Assembly: GCA_963977065.1 (NCBI GenBank)
Contig: CAXBNF010000002.1
Span: forward strand, 62,001 to 126,000
DNA length: 64,000 nt
From: Planktosalinus sp963977065
Lineage (GTDB): Bacteria > Bacteroidota > Bacteroidia > Flavobacteriales > Flavobacteriaceae
Direction of reading: 5' to 3'
How positions within the stretch are numbered: position 1 is the stretch's first letter; the number at the start of each line of letters is the position of its first letter. The position numbers and the translations under genes were made by a program. Shown here one piece after another: positions 9,097 to 17,958 of the stretch. Below the pieces are notes generated by a model that worked only from the letters and a program-made list of their open reading frames with translations, searched no databases and was not told the DNA's origin.

Positions 9097-9858
9097 ATGA
9101 ACAATCAAGAAATCGCAACAATACTAGACACCGCATCAAGAAATGCCAAGGCCGTTCCACAAATGGCAGCTACAAATCAAAAGAACCTGAAAGATGCTTA
9201 TGAAATTCAACGTTTGGCTATTAATTTAAGAGTTGAGCGCGGTGAAAATATTACAGGTTACAAACTGGGTTTTACCAGCAAAGCCAAAATGGAACAAATG
9301 GGTGTTCATGACCTCATCTGGGGTATTTTAACTGATGAAATGGAAATCAAAGAAGGAGAATCCGTTGATTTAAAACGATGGATTCACCCAAGAGTTGAGC
9401 CTGAAATTGCTTTTCGCGTCAGTAAAGACATCCATAGAGAATTAACTCTTGAAGAACTTCCTAATTATCTGGATAGGATGGCACCCGCACTCGAAATAAT
9501 TGATTCACGATATGAGAATTTTAAATTTTCTCTGGAAGATGTGGTGGCAGACAACTGCTCTTCAACCGGTTATGTAATTGGAACATGGCAACCACTTTCT
9601 ACAGAAATTTCAGATTTAAAAATGGAGCTTGTAATGAATAATGAGGTTATTGAAAGCGCCTCCTCTGCTGCAATACTTGATAATCCTTTATTGTCTGTAG
9701 TGGAGTTGAGCAGACTGACTTCAACTGCAGGACTTAGCGTTAAAAAAGGGCAGGTCATTTTAGCAGGAGCAGCCACGGCAGCACGTTTTCTGGAGCCCAA
9801 CCAAAATTTAAAGGGGCGTGTTGAAAAACTTGGAGATGTGAGATTTAAAACAATATAG
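9097..9858 (+). CDS. FAH-superfamily hydratase/decarboxylase (2-oxopent-4-enoate hydratase or 4-oxalocrotonate decarboxylase type)
   Basis: 253 aa, matching the MhpD/XylI/XylJ family by length and motifs: GYKLGFTSKAKMEQMGV near residues 48-65, HPRVEPEIAF with metal-ligand glutamates, and ALEIIDSRYENFKF. These enzymes handle 2-hydroxymuconate-derived acids in meta-cleavage routes. Next to kmo and kynU it most likely acts late in the 2-aminomuconate branch of tryptophan breakdown, after ring opening of 3-hydroxyanthranilate. Hydratase and decarboxylase members cannot be separated by eye. The 68-bp gap after kmo shows no clear terminator, so cotranscription is likely. Confidence 0.85.
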   Translation: MNNQEIATILDTASRNAKAVPQMAATNQKNLKDAYEIQRLAINLRVERGENITGYKLGFTSKAKMEQMGVHDLIWGILTDEMEIKEGESVDLKRWIHPRVEPEIAFRVSKDIHRELTLEELPNYLDRMAPALEIIDSRYENFKFSLEDVVADNCSSTGYVIGTWQPLSTEISDLKMELVMNNEVIESASSAAILDNPLLSVVELSRLTSTAGLSVKKGQVILAGAATAARFLEPNQNLKGRVEKLGDVRFKTI

Positions 9859-9862
9859 CTTG

Positions 9863-10663
9863 TTAATTCTCTTCTACTTTTTGATATTTATTTTGGATGG
9901 GATTGCCCTGAGTGTCAACTCCGTCAATCAATAAATTACCGGCTTCGTCAAAATTTGCTAACTGGCTTTTCCCGTCTTTATTGAATAAGTAAATTCCGGG
10001 TCTTGAGGTTTCTACAAGGGTTCCATATTCTACAAAATCTTGATTGTTTTTGTCCTTTTTGTAAACTACAAATTCATTTTCAATTGCTTCCAGATAGAAC
10101 ATTTGAGCATTAAATTCATAGGCTACTAGTGATTTTGATTTCATTGAATTGGTAGAGATAGACTCCTTTTTAACCTCTACAGTTTGAATTGGGGAAAATG
10201 ATGCATCCCGCTTTATAGCACTTTCGCGAAAGCTTACCAAATCACCCTGATTTACACCCAATATTTCAATACTTTCGAAAGACTTTCTTATGGCCTCGTG
10301 GTAGCTTTTTTTGTATTCTTTCTCTTTACTCCTTCCGGGTGCAGATTGATAAACTATATTGTTGTTACAATCTTTAAGAAGTATCTGAATAGTTGTATTT
10401 AAAAAATTAGTATCAACAACCAAATCTGCAAACAAACCATTGCATCTTGGCAATCCTTTTAATTCTTCATCATAAATCGCATTAAAACCTTCTTTGTTAA
10501 ACAAATGGCGAAGCAAGGTGTTTATTTGAAACTGATCTTTCCCTTTTTGAAAATCAAATTGCTGTGGTATCAAAACATAAGCATACTCATTTAAATTAGT
10601 TTGAGCAGGGCTTGTAAATGAAAAAGAAAACAAGATTACGAGCAAGAATATTTGATGTTTCAT
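9863..10663 (-). CDS. Secreted protein of unknown function
   Basis: 266 aa with a Sec signal peptide (MKHQIFLLVILFSFSFTSPAQ; cleavage near residue 20). The mature part has an N-terminal alpha/beta portion (YAYVLIPQQFDF, LPRCNGLFADLVVDTNFLNTTIQILLKDC) and a C-terminal beta-rich portion (LVAYEFNAQMFYLEAIENEFVVYKKD, GIYLFNKDGKSQLANFDEAGNL). I do not recognise a named domain. A TTTCGCGAAA palindrome lies inside the gene at 10222-10231, encoding Phe-Arg-Glu. It is convergent with the FAH-family gene (4-bp gap). Confidence 0.7.
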   Translation of the reverse strand: MKHQIFLLVILFSFSFTSPAQTNLNEYAYVLIPQQFDFQKGKDQFQINTLLRHLFNKEGFNAIYDEELKGLPRCNGLFADLVVDTNFLNTTIQILLKDCNNNIVYQSAPGRSKEKEYKKSYHEAIRKSFESIEILGVNQGDLVSFRESAIKRDASFSPIQTVEVKKESISTNSMKSKSLVAYEFNAQMFYLEAIENEFVVYKKDKNNQDFVEYGTLVETSRPGIYLFNKDGKSQLANFDEAGNLLIDGVDTQGNPIQNKYQKVEEN

Positions 10664-10723
10664 TTGTACAGTACATTTTGGGTTTAAATCGCCGCCCTAT
10701 TTATGAAGGCTTTTTGATGTTGA

Positions 10724-12142
10724 TTATTGGTATTTTATATTAAAACCTAACTGCAAAGATACATGATTTGCTTTAGCGAGATTTCCATACCGCAACAAAT
10801 TGTCTACTCCAAGATATACATTGAATTTTCCAAAATCACCCACCGCCATAAGACCCATATTGTCTGAAACAAAAGAATCAACGGTATATGTTATTTTACC
10901 CGATAAAAACTCGGTAAAACGTCTGTAATAAAAAAGGGTCGCTGCAAATTGAGGCTGTTTAGGTCTAAAAATTGAATAGAGCTGTATGCCTAGTCCCTGA
11001 TTCCCAAAATTTGTTGTTTCCCTGTTTAGACAATCACATTCATTTTTGCCATAACCCTCACCAAAATGATAGGTCAATGATCCATTCATTTTTAGAGGTC
11101 TCAGTACAGAATATTTGTTGTAAAGTGTATCAATGGGTACCTGCTCTTTAACTTCATCTTCCAAGTTTTGATAATAGGGAAATGAGGGCTCGCCATCTTC
11201 CAATGGAGGAAAAATAAGATTGATTCCGGTCAAATTATAACTTCCACGGGCTCGATAGTTTTCTACATCATTGGTATGAAAAATTGCTCCCAAATCAAGA
11301 ATACTTGCACTCGCTGTAAAATTTCTATTAATTTCGTAAGTAGCACCAATATCAATTCCAACGCCTAGATTACCTCCCAAAAGAGCACGACCCATCACAT
11401 GACTTACAACATCTCCTGCTCCATTGATATTGTCATTATCTATTAATGATGCAATTCCGGATGTTTGAACCTGAACATCGGCACCTTGGAGCAGGTGATC
11501 ATAAATATTGGGACCCCCATCACTTTCCCGCGTAACAAAAGTCCCCTTGTTTGTAGTACTTCTAAAATTAAAAATACTGGAATAAATTTTGAATCGTGCT
11601 CCCAAAGTAAGCTTGTCTGTAATTTTTTTATTGGCTCCAAAGTGATAAACAGTCAACAAATCCCCTGATGTGTTGAGGTCACTTAAATCAAATTCATAGC
11701 CTATGTAATCTCTGTTTCCTTCCCAGCCCAAAATAGCTAGATCCTTAGGAAAATAAGTAATCATATCTAATTCCTGATAAACGCCCCCTGAAAAATAATA
11801 ATCACTTTTATTTCTCCAACCAAAATTAATAATCTCCATTTGCTGGGTTACCGTAAAAAAATCAGAGTTATTCATACTAAAAATAGCATTTGTAATTCTT
11901 GAGTTAATGTCTGACGTATTTGACGTTTGAAAAATATCATAAACTGTTACACCAGACGATCCACCGTTGATATGGAGGTGTGAAAAAAAGGGGATACCAA
12001 AGTGTTTGTCATATTGAACTATTCCGCCCGGATTTAAAAGTAGTGATTGAGGAACTTCAGATACCCCATACAAGAGTTGTTTGTTTTGAGCAAAGCCCAA
12101 AAAACCCATACAAAGGAAAATAAAAATCAAAAAATACCTCAT
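10724..12142 (-). CDS. Outer membrane beta-barrel protein, DUF5723-like
   Basis: 472 aa with a clear signal peptide (RYFLIFIFLCMGFLGFAQ). The mature protein has the alternating aromatic/polar pattern of a beta barrel (LGANLG, FTASASILDLGAIFH, TLFYYRRFTEFLSGKITYTVDSFVSDNMG, NVYLGVDNLLRYG, HVSLQLGFNIKYQ) and ends in a barrel-like strand. It resembles the DUF5723 family of Bacteroidetes, assigned from memory. Its start is 1 nt from the stop of the upstream lipoprotein gene at 12144-12689, so the two are surely cotranscribed and may work together at the outer membrane. Confidence 0.75.
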   Translation of the reverse strand: MRYFLIFIFLCMGFLGFAQNKQLLYGVSEVPQSLLLNPGGIVQYDKHFGIPFFSHLHINGGSSGVTVYDIFQTSNTSDINSRITNAIFSMNNSDFFTVTQQMEIINFGWRNKSDYYFSGGVYQELDMITYFPKDLAILGWEGNRDYIGYEFDLSDLNTSGDLLTVYHFGANKKITDKLTLGARFKIYSSIFNFRSTTNKGTFVTRESDGGPNIYDHLLQGADVQVQTSGIASLIDNDNINGAGDVVSHVMGRALLGGNLGVGIDIGATYEINRNFTASASILDLGAIFHTNDVENYRARGSYNLTGINLIFPPLEDGEPSFPYYQNLEDEVKEQVPIDTLYNKYSVLRPLKMNGSLTYHFGEGYGKNECDCLNRETTNFGNQGLGIQLYSIFRPKQPQFAATLFYYRRFTEFLSGKITYTVDSFVSDNMGLMAVGDFGKFNVYLGVDNLLRYGNLAKANHVSLQLGFNIKYQ

Positions 12143-12143
12143 A

Positions 12144-12689
12144 CTATAAATCTGAAAATTCTAAAAAATAGGTGGCTTTTGATTGCAGGTTTAAAACCCC
12201 TTCCAGTGATTGATTTTCTGTCTGAATTGTGATAGTAACCACCACCTTGTCGTTTTGTGTAAGAAGCTCGATATCTTCACCGGTGACCATTTGAGTAAAC
12301 TCTGTAAGTACGGGATTGCCATCCTCACTTATTTGTATTGGGAAATTAATAGTATAAAAAGGCTCGTTTTCTTCAGAGAGAAAAGTAAAATCTGCATCAA
12401 GTCCCAAAGGGAAAGTATTGGTAAACTTAAAGAAAAACTCTGCGGCAACAATATTGTCAATAGCAAAATCATCATCGAGAAATCGTATTTCTGTAGTATC
12501 TATAACAGTAAGAGAACCTTCTGAAAGAGGATCCATTTGAAAATCATCAATTTCTAAATTAAAAAAGATAAAGTTGACCTCAACTTCTTGAGAAGGCGTT
12601 ATTGCATCAGCCTGGTCAAAGTCTGTGTCCTTTATACATGAAAAAAGGAGTGTGCAAAAAAAGAGGAGTAAGCAGGAATATTTGAACAT
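12144..12689 (-). CDS. Lipoprotein of unknown function, operon partner of the DUF5723-like barrel
   Basis: The ATG at 12689 is chosen because it begins a good lipoprotein signal (FKYSCLLLFFCTLLFSCIKD; lipobox LLFSC). The mature part of about 160 aa reads as an Ig-like or immunoglobulin-sandwich beta domain (VEVNFIFFNLEIDDFQ, AEFFFKFTNTFPLGLDADFTFL, VVVTITIQTENQSL). It ends one base before the downstream barrel gene. No named family recognised. Confidence 0.75.
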   Translation of the reverse strand: MFKYSCLLLFFCTLLFSCIKDTDFDQADAITPSQEVEVNFIFFNLEIDDFQMDPLSEGSLTVIDTTEIRFLDDDFAIDNIVAAEFFFKFTNTFPLGLDADFTFLSEENEPFYTINFPIQISEDGNPVLTEFTQMVTGEDIELLTQNDKVVVTITIQTENQSLEGVLNLQSKATYFLEFSDL

Positions 12690-12788
12690 ATCTTTGGGGA
12701 TTAGGCACTTATTAAACGTTAAAAACAATAAGGTATTGTTTTTTGTTTAAACAGTTTAAAAGATGTTTACCCTAGGTTCAAACCACAT

Positions 12789-13478
12789 TTAAAACAATTC
12801 TTTTATATCCTGCAGGTTTTTAACTTCAACAAAATCTTGTGGGTATTCATTGCGAAGGTTAAAAAAAATGGTGTGCATACCCACTGCTTTAGCTCCTTGG
12901 ATATCGGCTTCAAGATTATCGCCAATCATCACACTTCTTTCGGGAACTGTCATTGCCTGGTCTAATGCAAATTGAAAAATTTTAGGATTGGGCTTTTTCA
13001 CACCAACACGTTCAGAATTTGTGACTGTTTTAAAGTAATTTTCAATTTTTGAGTTGATTAATTTTTTGGACTGTACTTCTTCAAAACCGTTGGTGATGAT
13101 ATGTAGTTTATAATTTGGCTTCAAAAAATCCAGTAATTCAAAAGTCCCCGGAAACAAATGATTATTATGCGGTAAAAAATCAATATATGAAACAGCAAGT
13201 GCATCAATTATCTCAATAGGAAACTGAAGTTCAATCAATGAAAAAGTATCGTTGAGTCGACCTCTGCGCAATTGCTGTTTAGTAACTTGCTCTTCGCGGT
13301 AAAGCTTCCAGTATTTCAGATTGATGGGTTCATATACTTTTAAAAATTCGGGTAAGTCAATGGGAATTTTATGGGTCTCAAATACTTTTTGAAATGCAAG
13401 TGCCGAATTTTTTTCAAAGTCCCAAAGCGTGTGGTCTAAATCAAAAAAAATATCTGTGATTTGTTTGTCTTTAAACAT
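12789..13478 (-). CDS. YjjG-family HAD phosphatase (pyrimidine 5'-nucleotidase)
   Basis: 229 aa. HAD motif I is FFDLDHTLWDF near residue 12 (nucleophile and acid/base Asp), motif II HIITNGF, motif III a Lys in KKPNPKIF, and motif IV MIGDNLEADIQGA. The cap domain and the DHTLWDF form match the YjjG family, which removes phosphate from (often non-canonical) pyrimidine nucleotides and keeps them out of DNA. The gene lies 3 bp downstream of radC, so the two are one operon. Confidence 0.88.
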   Translation of the reverse strand: MFKDKQITDIFFDLDHTLWDFEKNSALAFQKVFETHKIPIDLPEFLKVYEPINLKYWKLYREEQVTKQQLRRGRLNDTFSLIELQFPIEIIDALAVSYIDFLPHNNHLFPGTFELLDFLKPNYKLHIITNGFEEVQSKKLINSKIENYFKTVTNSERVGVKKPNPKIFQFALDQAMTVPERSVMIGDNLEADIQGAKAVGMHTIFFNLRNEYPQDFVEVKNLQDIKELF

Positions 13479-13481
13479 AGA

Positions 13482-14183
13482 TTATAAGATGTTTTCATCT
13501 GCAAAGCTGAAGTAAGCCTTTTCGGTGATGATTATATGATCCAGCACTTTGATGTCGAGACTTTCTGCTCCGGCTTTCAGCTTTCGCGTAAGCATTTTAT
13601 CAGGCTCACTGGCTTTCAATGTTCCAGAGGGATGGTTGTGTGCCAAAATTATCCCGGTGGCGCCCACCTCAAGTGCTTTTTTTAGGACCAACCGCACATC
13701 AACCAGAGTTCCTGTAATACCCCCTTTACTCGATTGTTCTTTGTGAGTGATTTTATTGGAATTATTGAGGTATAAAATCCAAAATTCTTCGTGGGGCAAT
13801 TCGCCAAGAATGGGTTGCATCAATTCAAAAACATCACGACTGGAAGATATTTTATTGAGCTTTACAGCTTCTTCGGCACGACGACGCCTGCCCAGTTCCA
13901 TGGCAGCGGCAATAGTAATGGCTTTGGCTTCACCAATTCCCTTAAATTCTGTGAGTTGATTGATGGTGAGTTTGCCCAACTGATTGAGGTTGTTATTGGC
14001 TTTGGCCAAAATGCGTTTACTCAAATCCACAGCACTTTCTTCCAGATTTCCAGAGCCAATAAGGATTGCTATGAGCTCAGCATCACTGAGAGCAGCACGC
14101 CCTTTGAGCAAGAGCTTTTCTCTGGGTCTGTCGTCTTCAGACCAGTTTTTTATTGAAAATGAAGATGTTTTTTTTTGGTTCAT
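13482..14183 (-). CDS. radC: RadC family JAB/MPN-domain protein
   Basis: The ATG at 14183 is chosen over an upstream in-frame start because MNQKKTSSFSIKNW is the usual RadC opening. The N-terminal half has the UPF0758 helical region with a helix-hairpin-helix (LTEFKGIGEAKAITIAAAMELGRR). The C-terminal half has the JAMM metalloprotease-like motif ILAHNHPSGTLKASEPD. RadC is historically linked to DNA repair, but its biochemical role is uncertain. Operon with the downstream YjjG-type gene. Confidence 0.92.
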   Translation of the reverse strand: MNQKKTSSFSIKNWSEDDRPREKLLLKGRAALSDAELIAILIGSGNLEESAVDLSKRILAKANNNLNQLGKLTINQLTEFKGIGEAKAITIAAAMELGRRRRAEEAVKLNKISSSRDVFELMQPILGELPHEEFWILYLNNSNKITHKEQSSKGGITGTLVDVRLVLKKALEVGATGIILAHNHPSGTLKASEPDKMLTRKLKAGAESLDIKVLDHIIITEKAYFSFADENIL

Positions 14184-14242
14184 CGCTTTAATGAGTATAA
14201 AGATAAACATGTATCTTTAAAACATGAAAAATAATTAGCTGT

Positions 14243-14692
14243 ATGCAATCACTTTTTACAGAAGCGGCTTACGCCGAAATTTTAGTGCGTTTAGAAAAAC
14301 TCAGCCCTGAATCTCAATCCCAGTGGGGAAAAATGAATGTAGCCCAAATGCTGGCACATTGTCAAGAACCTCTTAAAGTCCCATTGGAAAAAATCACATT
14401 AAAACCACCCAATGCCATTATGAAAATGCTTTTTTCGTTCTTTAAAAAATCACTTTATGATGATAAACCCTGGAAGCAAGGTTTGCCTACTTCTAAAGAA
14501 TTCAAGATTGTGGATGAGCGCAACTTTCAAGAGGAAAAAGAGAACTTAAAATCACTTCTTGCAGAATTTTATGCTGAAAAAGATAAAACCAAATGGCCAC
14601 CACACCCCTTTTGCGGACACTTTACAACTGAACAATGGGGAAAAATGCAATACAAACACCTGGACCATCACTTCAGACAGTTTGGGGCGTAG
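14243..14692 (+). CDS. DUF1569 domain protein (DinB-like)
   Basis: 149 aa. It matches DUF1569 by its opening (helix, then WGKMNVAQMLAHCQEPLKVPL), an internal FFKKSLYDDKPWKQGLPTS, and a C-terminal HPFCGHFTTEQWGKMQYKHLDHHFRQFG. The conserved histidines (Cys-His-x in AHCQ and the terminal HLDHH) resemble the metal site of DinB/YfiT-like four-helix proteins, but the role is unknown. Divergent from radC with a short shared upstream region. Confidence 0.82.
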   Translation: MQSLFTEAAYAEILVRLEKLSPESQSQWGKMNVAQMLAHCQEPLKVPLEKITLKPPNAIMKMLFSFFKKSLYDDKPWKQGLPTSKEFKIVDERNFQEEKENLKSLLAEFYAEKDKTKWPPHPFCGHFTTEQWGKMQYKHLDHHFRQFGA

Positions 14693-14705
14693 GGCGACCC
14701 CCTTA

Positions 14706-14741
14706 CACTTCGGCTCCGCTCAGTGACCGGGGCAAACAGAA
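14706..14741. repeat. Intergenic repeat fragment (CTTCGGCTCCGCTCAGTGACC type)
   Basis: In the 111-bp gap after the DUF1569 gene, a G/C-rich stretch of the form cttcggctccgctcagtgacc stands out from the A/T-rich surroundings. I recognise this as a dispersed short repeat common in Bacteroidetes genomes. Only one copy is visible here, so repeat status rests on prior knowledge. Confidence 0.5.
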
Positions 14742-14803
14742 CAATACCGCTATAACACATAATATCTAAAATCTATCGTCTCACATCTCATATCTATAAA
14801 CCC

Positions 14804-15400
14804 ATGTACCCACCAAAACACCATCAGGAAAACGACATCAAAAAAATGATTGCGGTCATTGAAGAATACCCATTGGGGATGCTAGTTTCTGTGCTTGATG
14901 GAAAGCCGCTTGTGACGCATATTCCTATTATCTACAACCACAAAATTCAAAAACTAGTAGCGCATATTGATAAATACAACCCACAAGTAGCGACTTTAAA
15001 GGATGGAGCAGAAGTAACAGTCATTTTCCGTGGACCGGATGCTTATATTTCGCCTAGTATATACACCACCACCCAACTCCCCACCTGGAATTATATTTTT
15101 GTGCACCTCACTGGAAAAGTCACCTTGATTAATCACCCGGAAGAAGCCAAGAAAACAATGATTGCTATGACCGAATTTCTAGAAGGAAAAGAACAAAAAT
15201 ATGTATTGACACCCGATAACAAAAAAATGGAAAATGCCGTAAACTACATACAAGCCTTTGAAATTGAAATCACAAATTGGGAAGGAAAATTCAAACTCTC
15301 ACAGGACAAAGTAACACAAGACCAGTTCAATGCCAAAGAGGTACTGAAAGAGAGTGCTAAAAGAGATAGAGATGGTTTTGTGGAAGGTATATACAGATAA
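14804..15400 (+). CDS. PaiB-type FMN-binding negative transcriptional regulator
   Basis: 198 aa, the typical PaiB length. MYPPKHHQEND at the start, PLVTHIPIIYN, LVAHIDKYNPQ, VTVIFRGPDAYISPSIYT and LPTWNYIFVHLTGKVTL are the split-barrel FMN-binding hallmarks; the C terminus carries FKLSQDK. In Bacillus the family was described as a repressor of degradative enzymes and sporulation; the actual activity in Bacteroidetes is not known and may be a flavin oxidoreductase. It stands alone or leads the small cluster that follows (26-bp gap). Confidence 0.9.
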   Translation: MYPPKHHQENDIKKMIAVIEEYPLGMLVSVLDGKPLVTHIPIIYNHKIQKLVAHIDKYNPQVATLKDGAEVTVIFRGPDAYISPSIYTTTQLPTWNYIFVHLTGKVTLINHPEEAKKTMIAMTEFLEGKEQKYVLTPDNKKMENAVNYIQAFEIEITNWEGKFKLSQDKVTQDQFNAKEVLKESAKRDRDGFVEGIYR

Positions 15401-15426
15401 GCATTAATCGCAGCATTTAATAAAAG

Positions 15427-15945
15427 ATGACAACATACAGTTTGAATAATGAGTTTAATCCACCGATTAAAGAAAGAGATACAGAAGAATTGATTGAAAT
15501 TGCTCATTCAACAACTGAAGAATGGCAATATGAAGCGATAAAACAAGCAAAAAAAGAATTAGATAGACGCGGAATTACTCTAGAGGAACAAAATAGAACA
15601 ATTCAAATATGGAAAGAAGAGGCGAATAAATTTCTTAAATATGAAATCAAGAGATTAGAAAAAAATAAAACTGAAAGTTATCAAGTTTGGGAAATGATTG
15701 TCTTGTTTTTATTTGGCCCGTTTTTGTTCCTACGCCCTTATTTATTTAATACACACACTTTGTTTACTTTGAGAGGTGAAAACTATTTTTTAAAATTTAA
15801 ACAACGAATTCTCATCTTTACTCTAAGTTTTTTAGCTTGGTTTTTATATATAAATTATTCATTTGAGCAATCTGAAAAGAAAAGACTTGAAGAAATTCAA
15901 AAAATCGATATTTCTGAATGGAAAAAGATACATGGCTATGAATAA
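15427..15945 (+). CDS. Membrane protein of unknown function
   Basis: 172 aa. An N-terminal charged helical region (EELIEIAHSTTEEWQYEAIKQAKKELDRRGI) is followed by two hydrophobic segments, around residues 93-112 (WEMIVLFLFGPFLFLRPYLF) and 128-146 (ILIFTLSFLAWFLYINYSF), and a short charged tail. The N-terminal repeat-like helix pair resembles a motif seen in other Bacteroidetes membrane proteins. No named family. Its end overlaps the MepB gene by several bases. Confidence 0.6.
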   Translation: MTTYSLNNEFNPPIKERDTEELIEIAHSTTEEWQYEAIKQAKKELDRRGITLEEQNRTIQIWKEEANKFLKYEIKRLEKNKTESYQVWEMIVLFLFGPFLFLRPYLFNTHTLFTLRGENYFLKFKQRILIFTLSFLAWFLYINYSFEQSEKKRLEEIQKIDISEWKKIHGYE

Positions 15946-16468
15946 AAGTAACAATATTCTCAATACAGACATAAAATTGATTCAAGAGCAGATTTATAAC
16001 AAATGTGGGATCGAGTTGTCAAATCTAAAATTGAATCCTGAAAGCCGTGATTATGGTGCTTGTTCCTTTGATCTCAATAGTCAAAAAGTGGAGCATAGAA
16101 CTTCTAAAGTCACACCGACTAAGTCAGGTCAATTTGTAACAATCTGGAAACGTAATAAAGAAGGCATCACTGAACCCTTTGACACATTGGACACATTTGA
16201 TTTTGTAATCATCACATCAAAAAGTAATGACAAATTGGGTCAGTTTATTTTCCCCAAATGGTTGTTGGCAGAAAAAGGAATCATCTCCCAAAATGGAAAA
16301 GGTGGAAAGCGAGGAATAAGGGTTTATCCACCGTGGGATATCGCAACTAATAAACAAGCTTTAAAAACCCAAAGTTGGCAAATAAAGTATTTCGTAAATT
16401 TTGGAACTAACAACAGCACCACACTGAAATTGTTTAGAAGATTTTTTGCCGAAACAATCATAAACTAA
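15932..16468 (+). CDS. MepB family protein
   Basis: About 178 aa from the ATG at 15932 (a second ATG at 15938 is equally good; both overlap the preceding gene's 3' end). MepB hallmarks are SRDYGACSFDLN, KSGQFVTIWKRN, FDTLDTFDFVIITSK, GQFIFPKWLLAEKGI and GIRVYPPWDI. In Staphylococcus mepB lies in the mepRAB multidrug efflux locus, but its function is unknown and no efflux gene is present here. Probably cotranscribed with the membrane protein before it. Confidence 0.85.
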   Translation: MAMNKSNNILNTDIKLIQEQIYNKCGIELSNLKLNPESRDYGACSFDLNSQKVEHRTSKVTPTKSGQFVTIWKRNKEGITEPFDTLDTFDFVIITSKSNDKLGQFIFPKWLLAEKGIISQNGKGGKRGIRVYPPWDIATNKQALKTQSWQIKYFVNFGTNNSTTLKLFRRFFAETIIN

Positions 16469-16499
16469 TAGCTTAAACTAACTTGCTTTTAAAATTTAA

Positions 16500-17861
16500 C
16501 TAGCAGTATTTAATTAGTTCCTTCACCTCCTCAAAATCCAACCCTCCATAATTACCACTACTCATTAGCAGGAGTGTACTGTTTTTAAAATCGCGATTAA
16601 ACAAATAGCTTTTAAACTCTTGGGGGTCGGTGTAGATGATTAAGTCTTCTCTTTTGAAAGCGGCTGCGATTTGCTCTTGTGTGATGGGTTGTAGCTTTTT
16701 GATTTCCACAGCGTGTGGGGAGTAAAACACGACTGCAACATCAGCGGCATCGAGTGCTCCTTGGTATTCTTTTAAAAATTTGGGCGTGAGACTGCTGTAT
16801 GTGTGCAGCTCTAAACAAGCGACTAAAGTCCTTTCTGGATATTGGGCTTTGACAGCTTTTGTGGTCGCCTGTACTTTAGATGGCGAATGGGCAAAATCTT
16901 TGTAAGCAACTGCAGAGTTGCTTTCGGCAATTTTTTCGAGGCGTTTGGAGGCACCTTTAAAGGTGGCAATGGCTTCATAAAAATCGTCTTCATCCACACC
17001 CAGATGCTGACAAATCCATTTGGCTCCGGCCAAATTATTGAGGTTGTGTTTTCCAAAAACTTCAATCGGCATAGGGCCTTCAGGGGTTTCCAGATAAGTA
17101 ACTCCATTTTCAATGGAATACTCTGGTGTTTGGTAGCCAATTTTTCTGATGGTGTTTTCTGAAGCTTCGACGACTTTGACTACTTCAGGGTCTTCTTCAT
17201 TGTAATTGATACTGCCTCCTTTAACTATGGAATCGACAAAGATTTTAAACTGCTCGACATAATTTTCAAACGTAGGAAACACATTGATATGGTCCCAGGC
17301 GATGCCGCTTAACAATGCAATATTAGGCTTGTAAAGGTGAAACTTGGGCCGTCTGTCGATGGGAGATGACAGGTATTCATCTCCTTCTAATACGATAAAA
17401 TCATTTTCATTGGTGAGGTGTACCATAGTATCAAAACCTTCCAATTGTGCGCCCACCATATAATCGACAGAAACATTGTGGTAGTTGAGCACGTGCAAAA
17501 TCATGGCTGTGATGGTGGTTTTACCATGACTTCCGCCAATGACTACCCGGGTTTTGTTTTTGGAATGTTCATAGAGATATTCCGGATAGGAATAAATTTT
17601 CAATCCCAGTTCCTGAGCTTTAAGGAGTTCCGGATTGTCTGCTTTGGCGTGCATTCCAAGGATGACAGCATCAATAGCAGGAGTTATCTTTTCGGGAAAC
17701 CATCCAAACGTTTCGGGCAGCAGTCCTGCTTTTTGAAGACGGGATTTTGAAGGTTCAAATATTTCGTCATCACTTCCTGTGATGGTGTCTCCTTTTTGAT
17801 GTAAAGCCAGTGCCAAGTTGTGCATGGCACTTCCGCCAATGGCTATGAAGTGGATGTGCAT
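16500..17861 (-). CDS. mpl: UDP-MurNAc:L-Ala-gamma-D-Glu-meso-DAP ligase (murein peptide ligase)
   Basis: 453 aa. Mpl signatures are HIHFIAIGGSAMHNLALALH at the N terminus (Mpl rather than MurC, which opens differently), the ATP-binding P-loop GGSHGKTTITAM, LEGDEYLSS, and HSPSKVQATTKAV. The enzyme reattaches recycled tripeptide to UDP-MurNAc in the cytoplasm and so saves new peptidoglycan synthesis. It is monocistronic by layout, since a terminator lies between it and the gene upstream on the same strand. Confidence 0.92.
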   Translation of the reverse strand: MHIHFIAIGGSAMHNLALALHQKGDTITGSDDEIFEPSKSRLQKAGLLPETFGWFPEKITPAIDAVILGMHAKADNPELLKAQELGLKIYSYPEYLYEHSKNKTRVVIGGSHGKTTITAMILHVLNYHNVSVDYMVGAQLEGFDTMVHLTNENDFIVLEGDEYLSSPIDRRPKFHLYKPNIALLSGIAWDHINVFPTFENYVEQFKIFVDSIVKGGSINYNEEDPEVVKVVEASENTIRKIGYQTPEYSIENGVTYLETPEGPMPIEVFGKHNLNNLAGAKWICQHLGVDEDDFYEAIATFKGASKRLEKIAESNSAVAYKDFAHSPSKVQATTKAVKAQYPERTLVACLELHTYSSLTPKFLKEYQGALDAADVAVVFYSPHAVEIKKLQPITQEQIAAAFKREDLIIYTDPQEFKSYLFNRDFKNSTLLLMSSGNYGGLDFEEVKELIKYC

Positions 17862-17902
17862 AGTTTAAAAAAAATTATGTGTAAAGATAAACATTGTGAA
17901 AT

Positions 17903-17938
17903 AAAAAAACCTGCCTTTGACTTGCAAGGGCAGGTTTT
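17903..17938 (-). terminator. Terminator of the S46 peptidase gene (minus strand)
   Basis: A 14-bp stem with one G-T pair (AAAACCTGCCTTTG at 17906-17919 with CAAGGGCAGGTTTT at 17925-17938) and a 5-nt loop, preceded by an A tract on the plus strand that reads as a U tract for minus-strand transcripts. It lies about 20 bp after the S46 peptidase stop codon. Confidence 0.85.
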
Positions 17939-17958
17939 ATTTAGAATTTGTTTTATTC

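Noticed and set aside
13549..14220. Plus-strand frames across radC
   Set aside because: Shadows of radC; composition follows the codon positions of the minus-strand gene.
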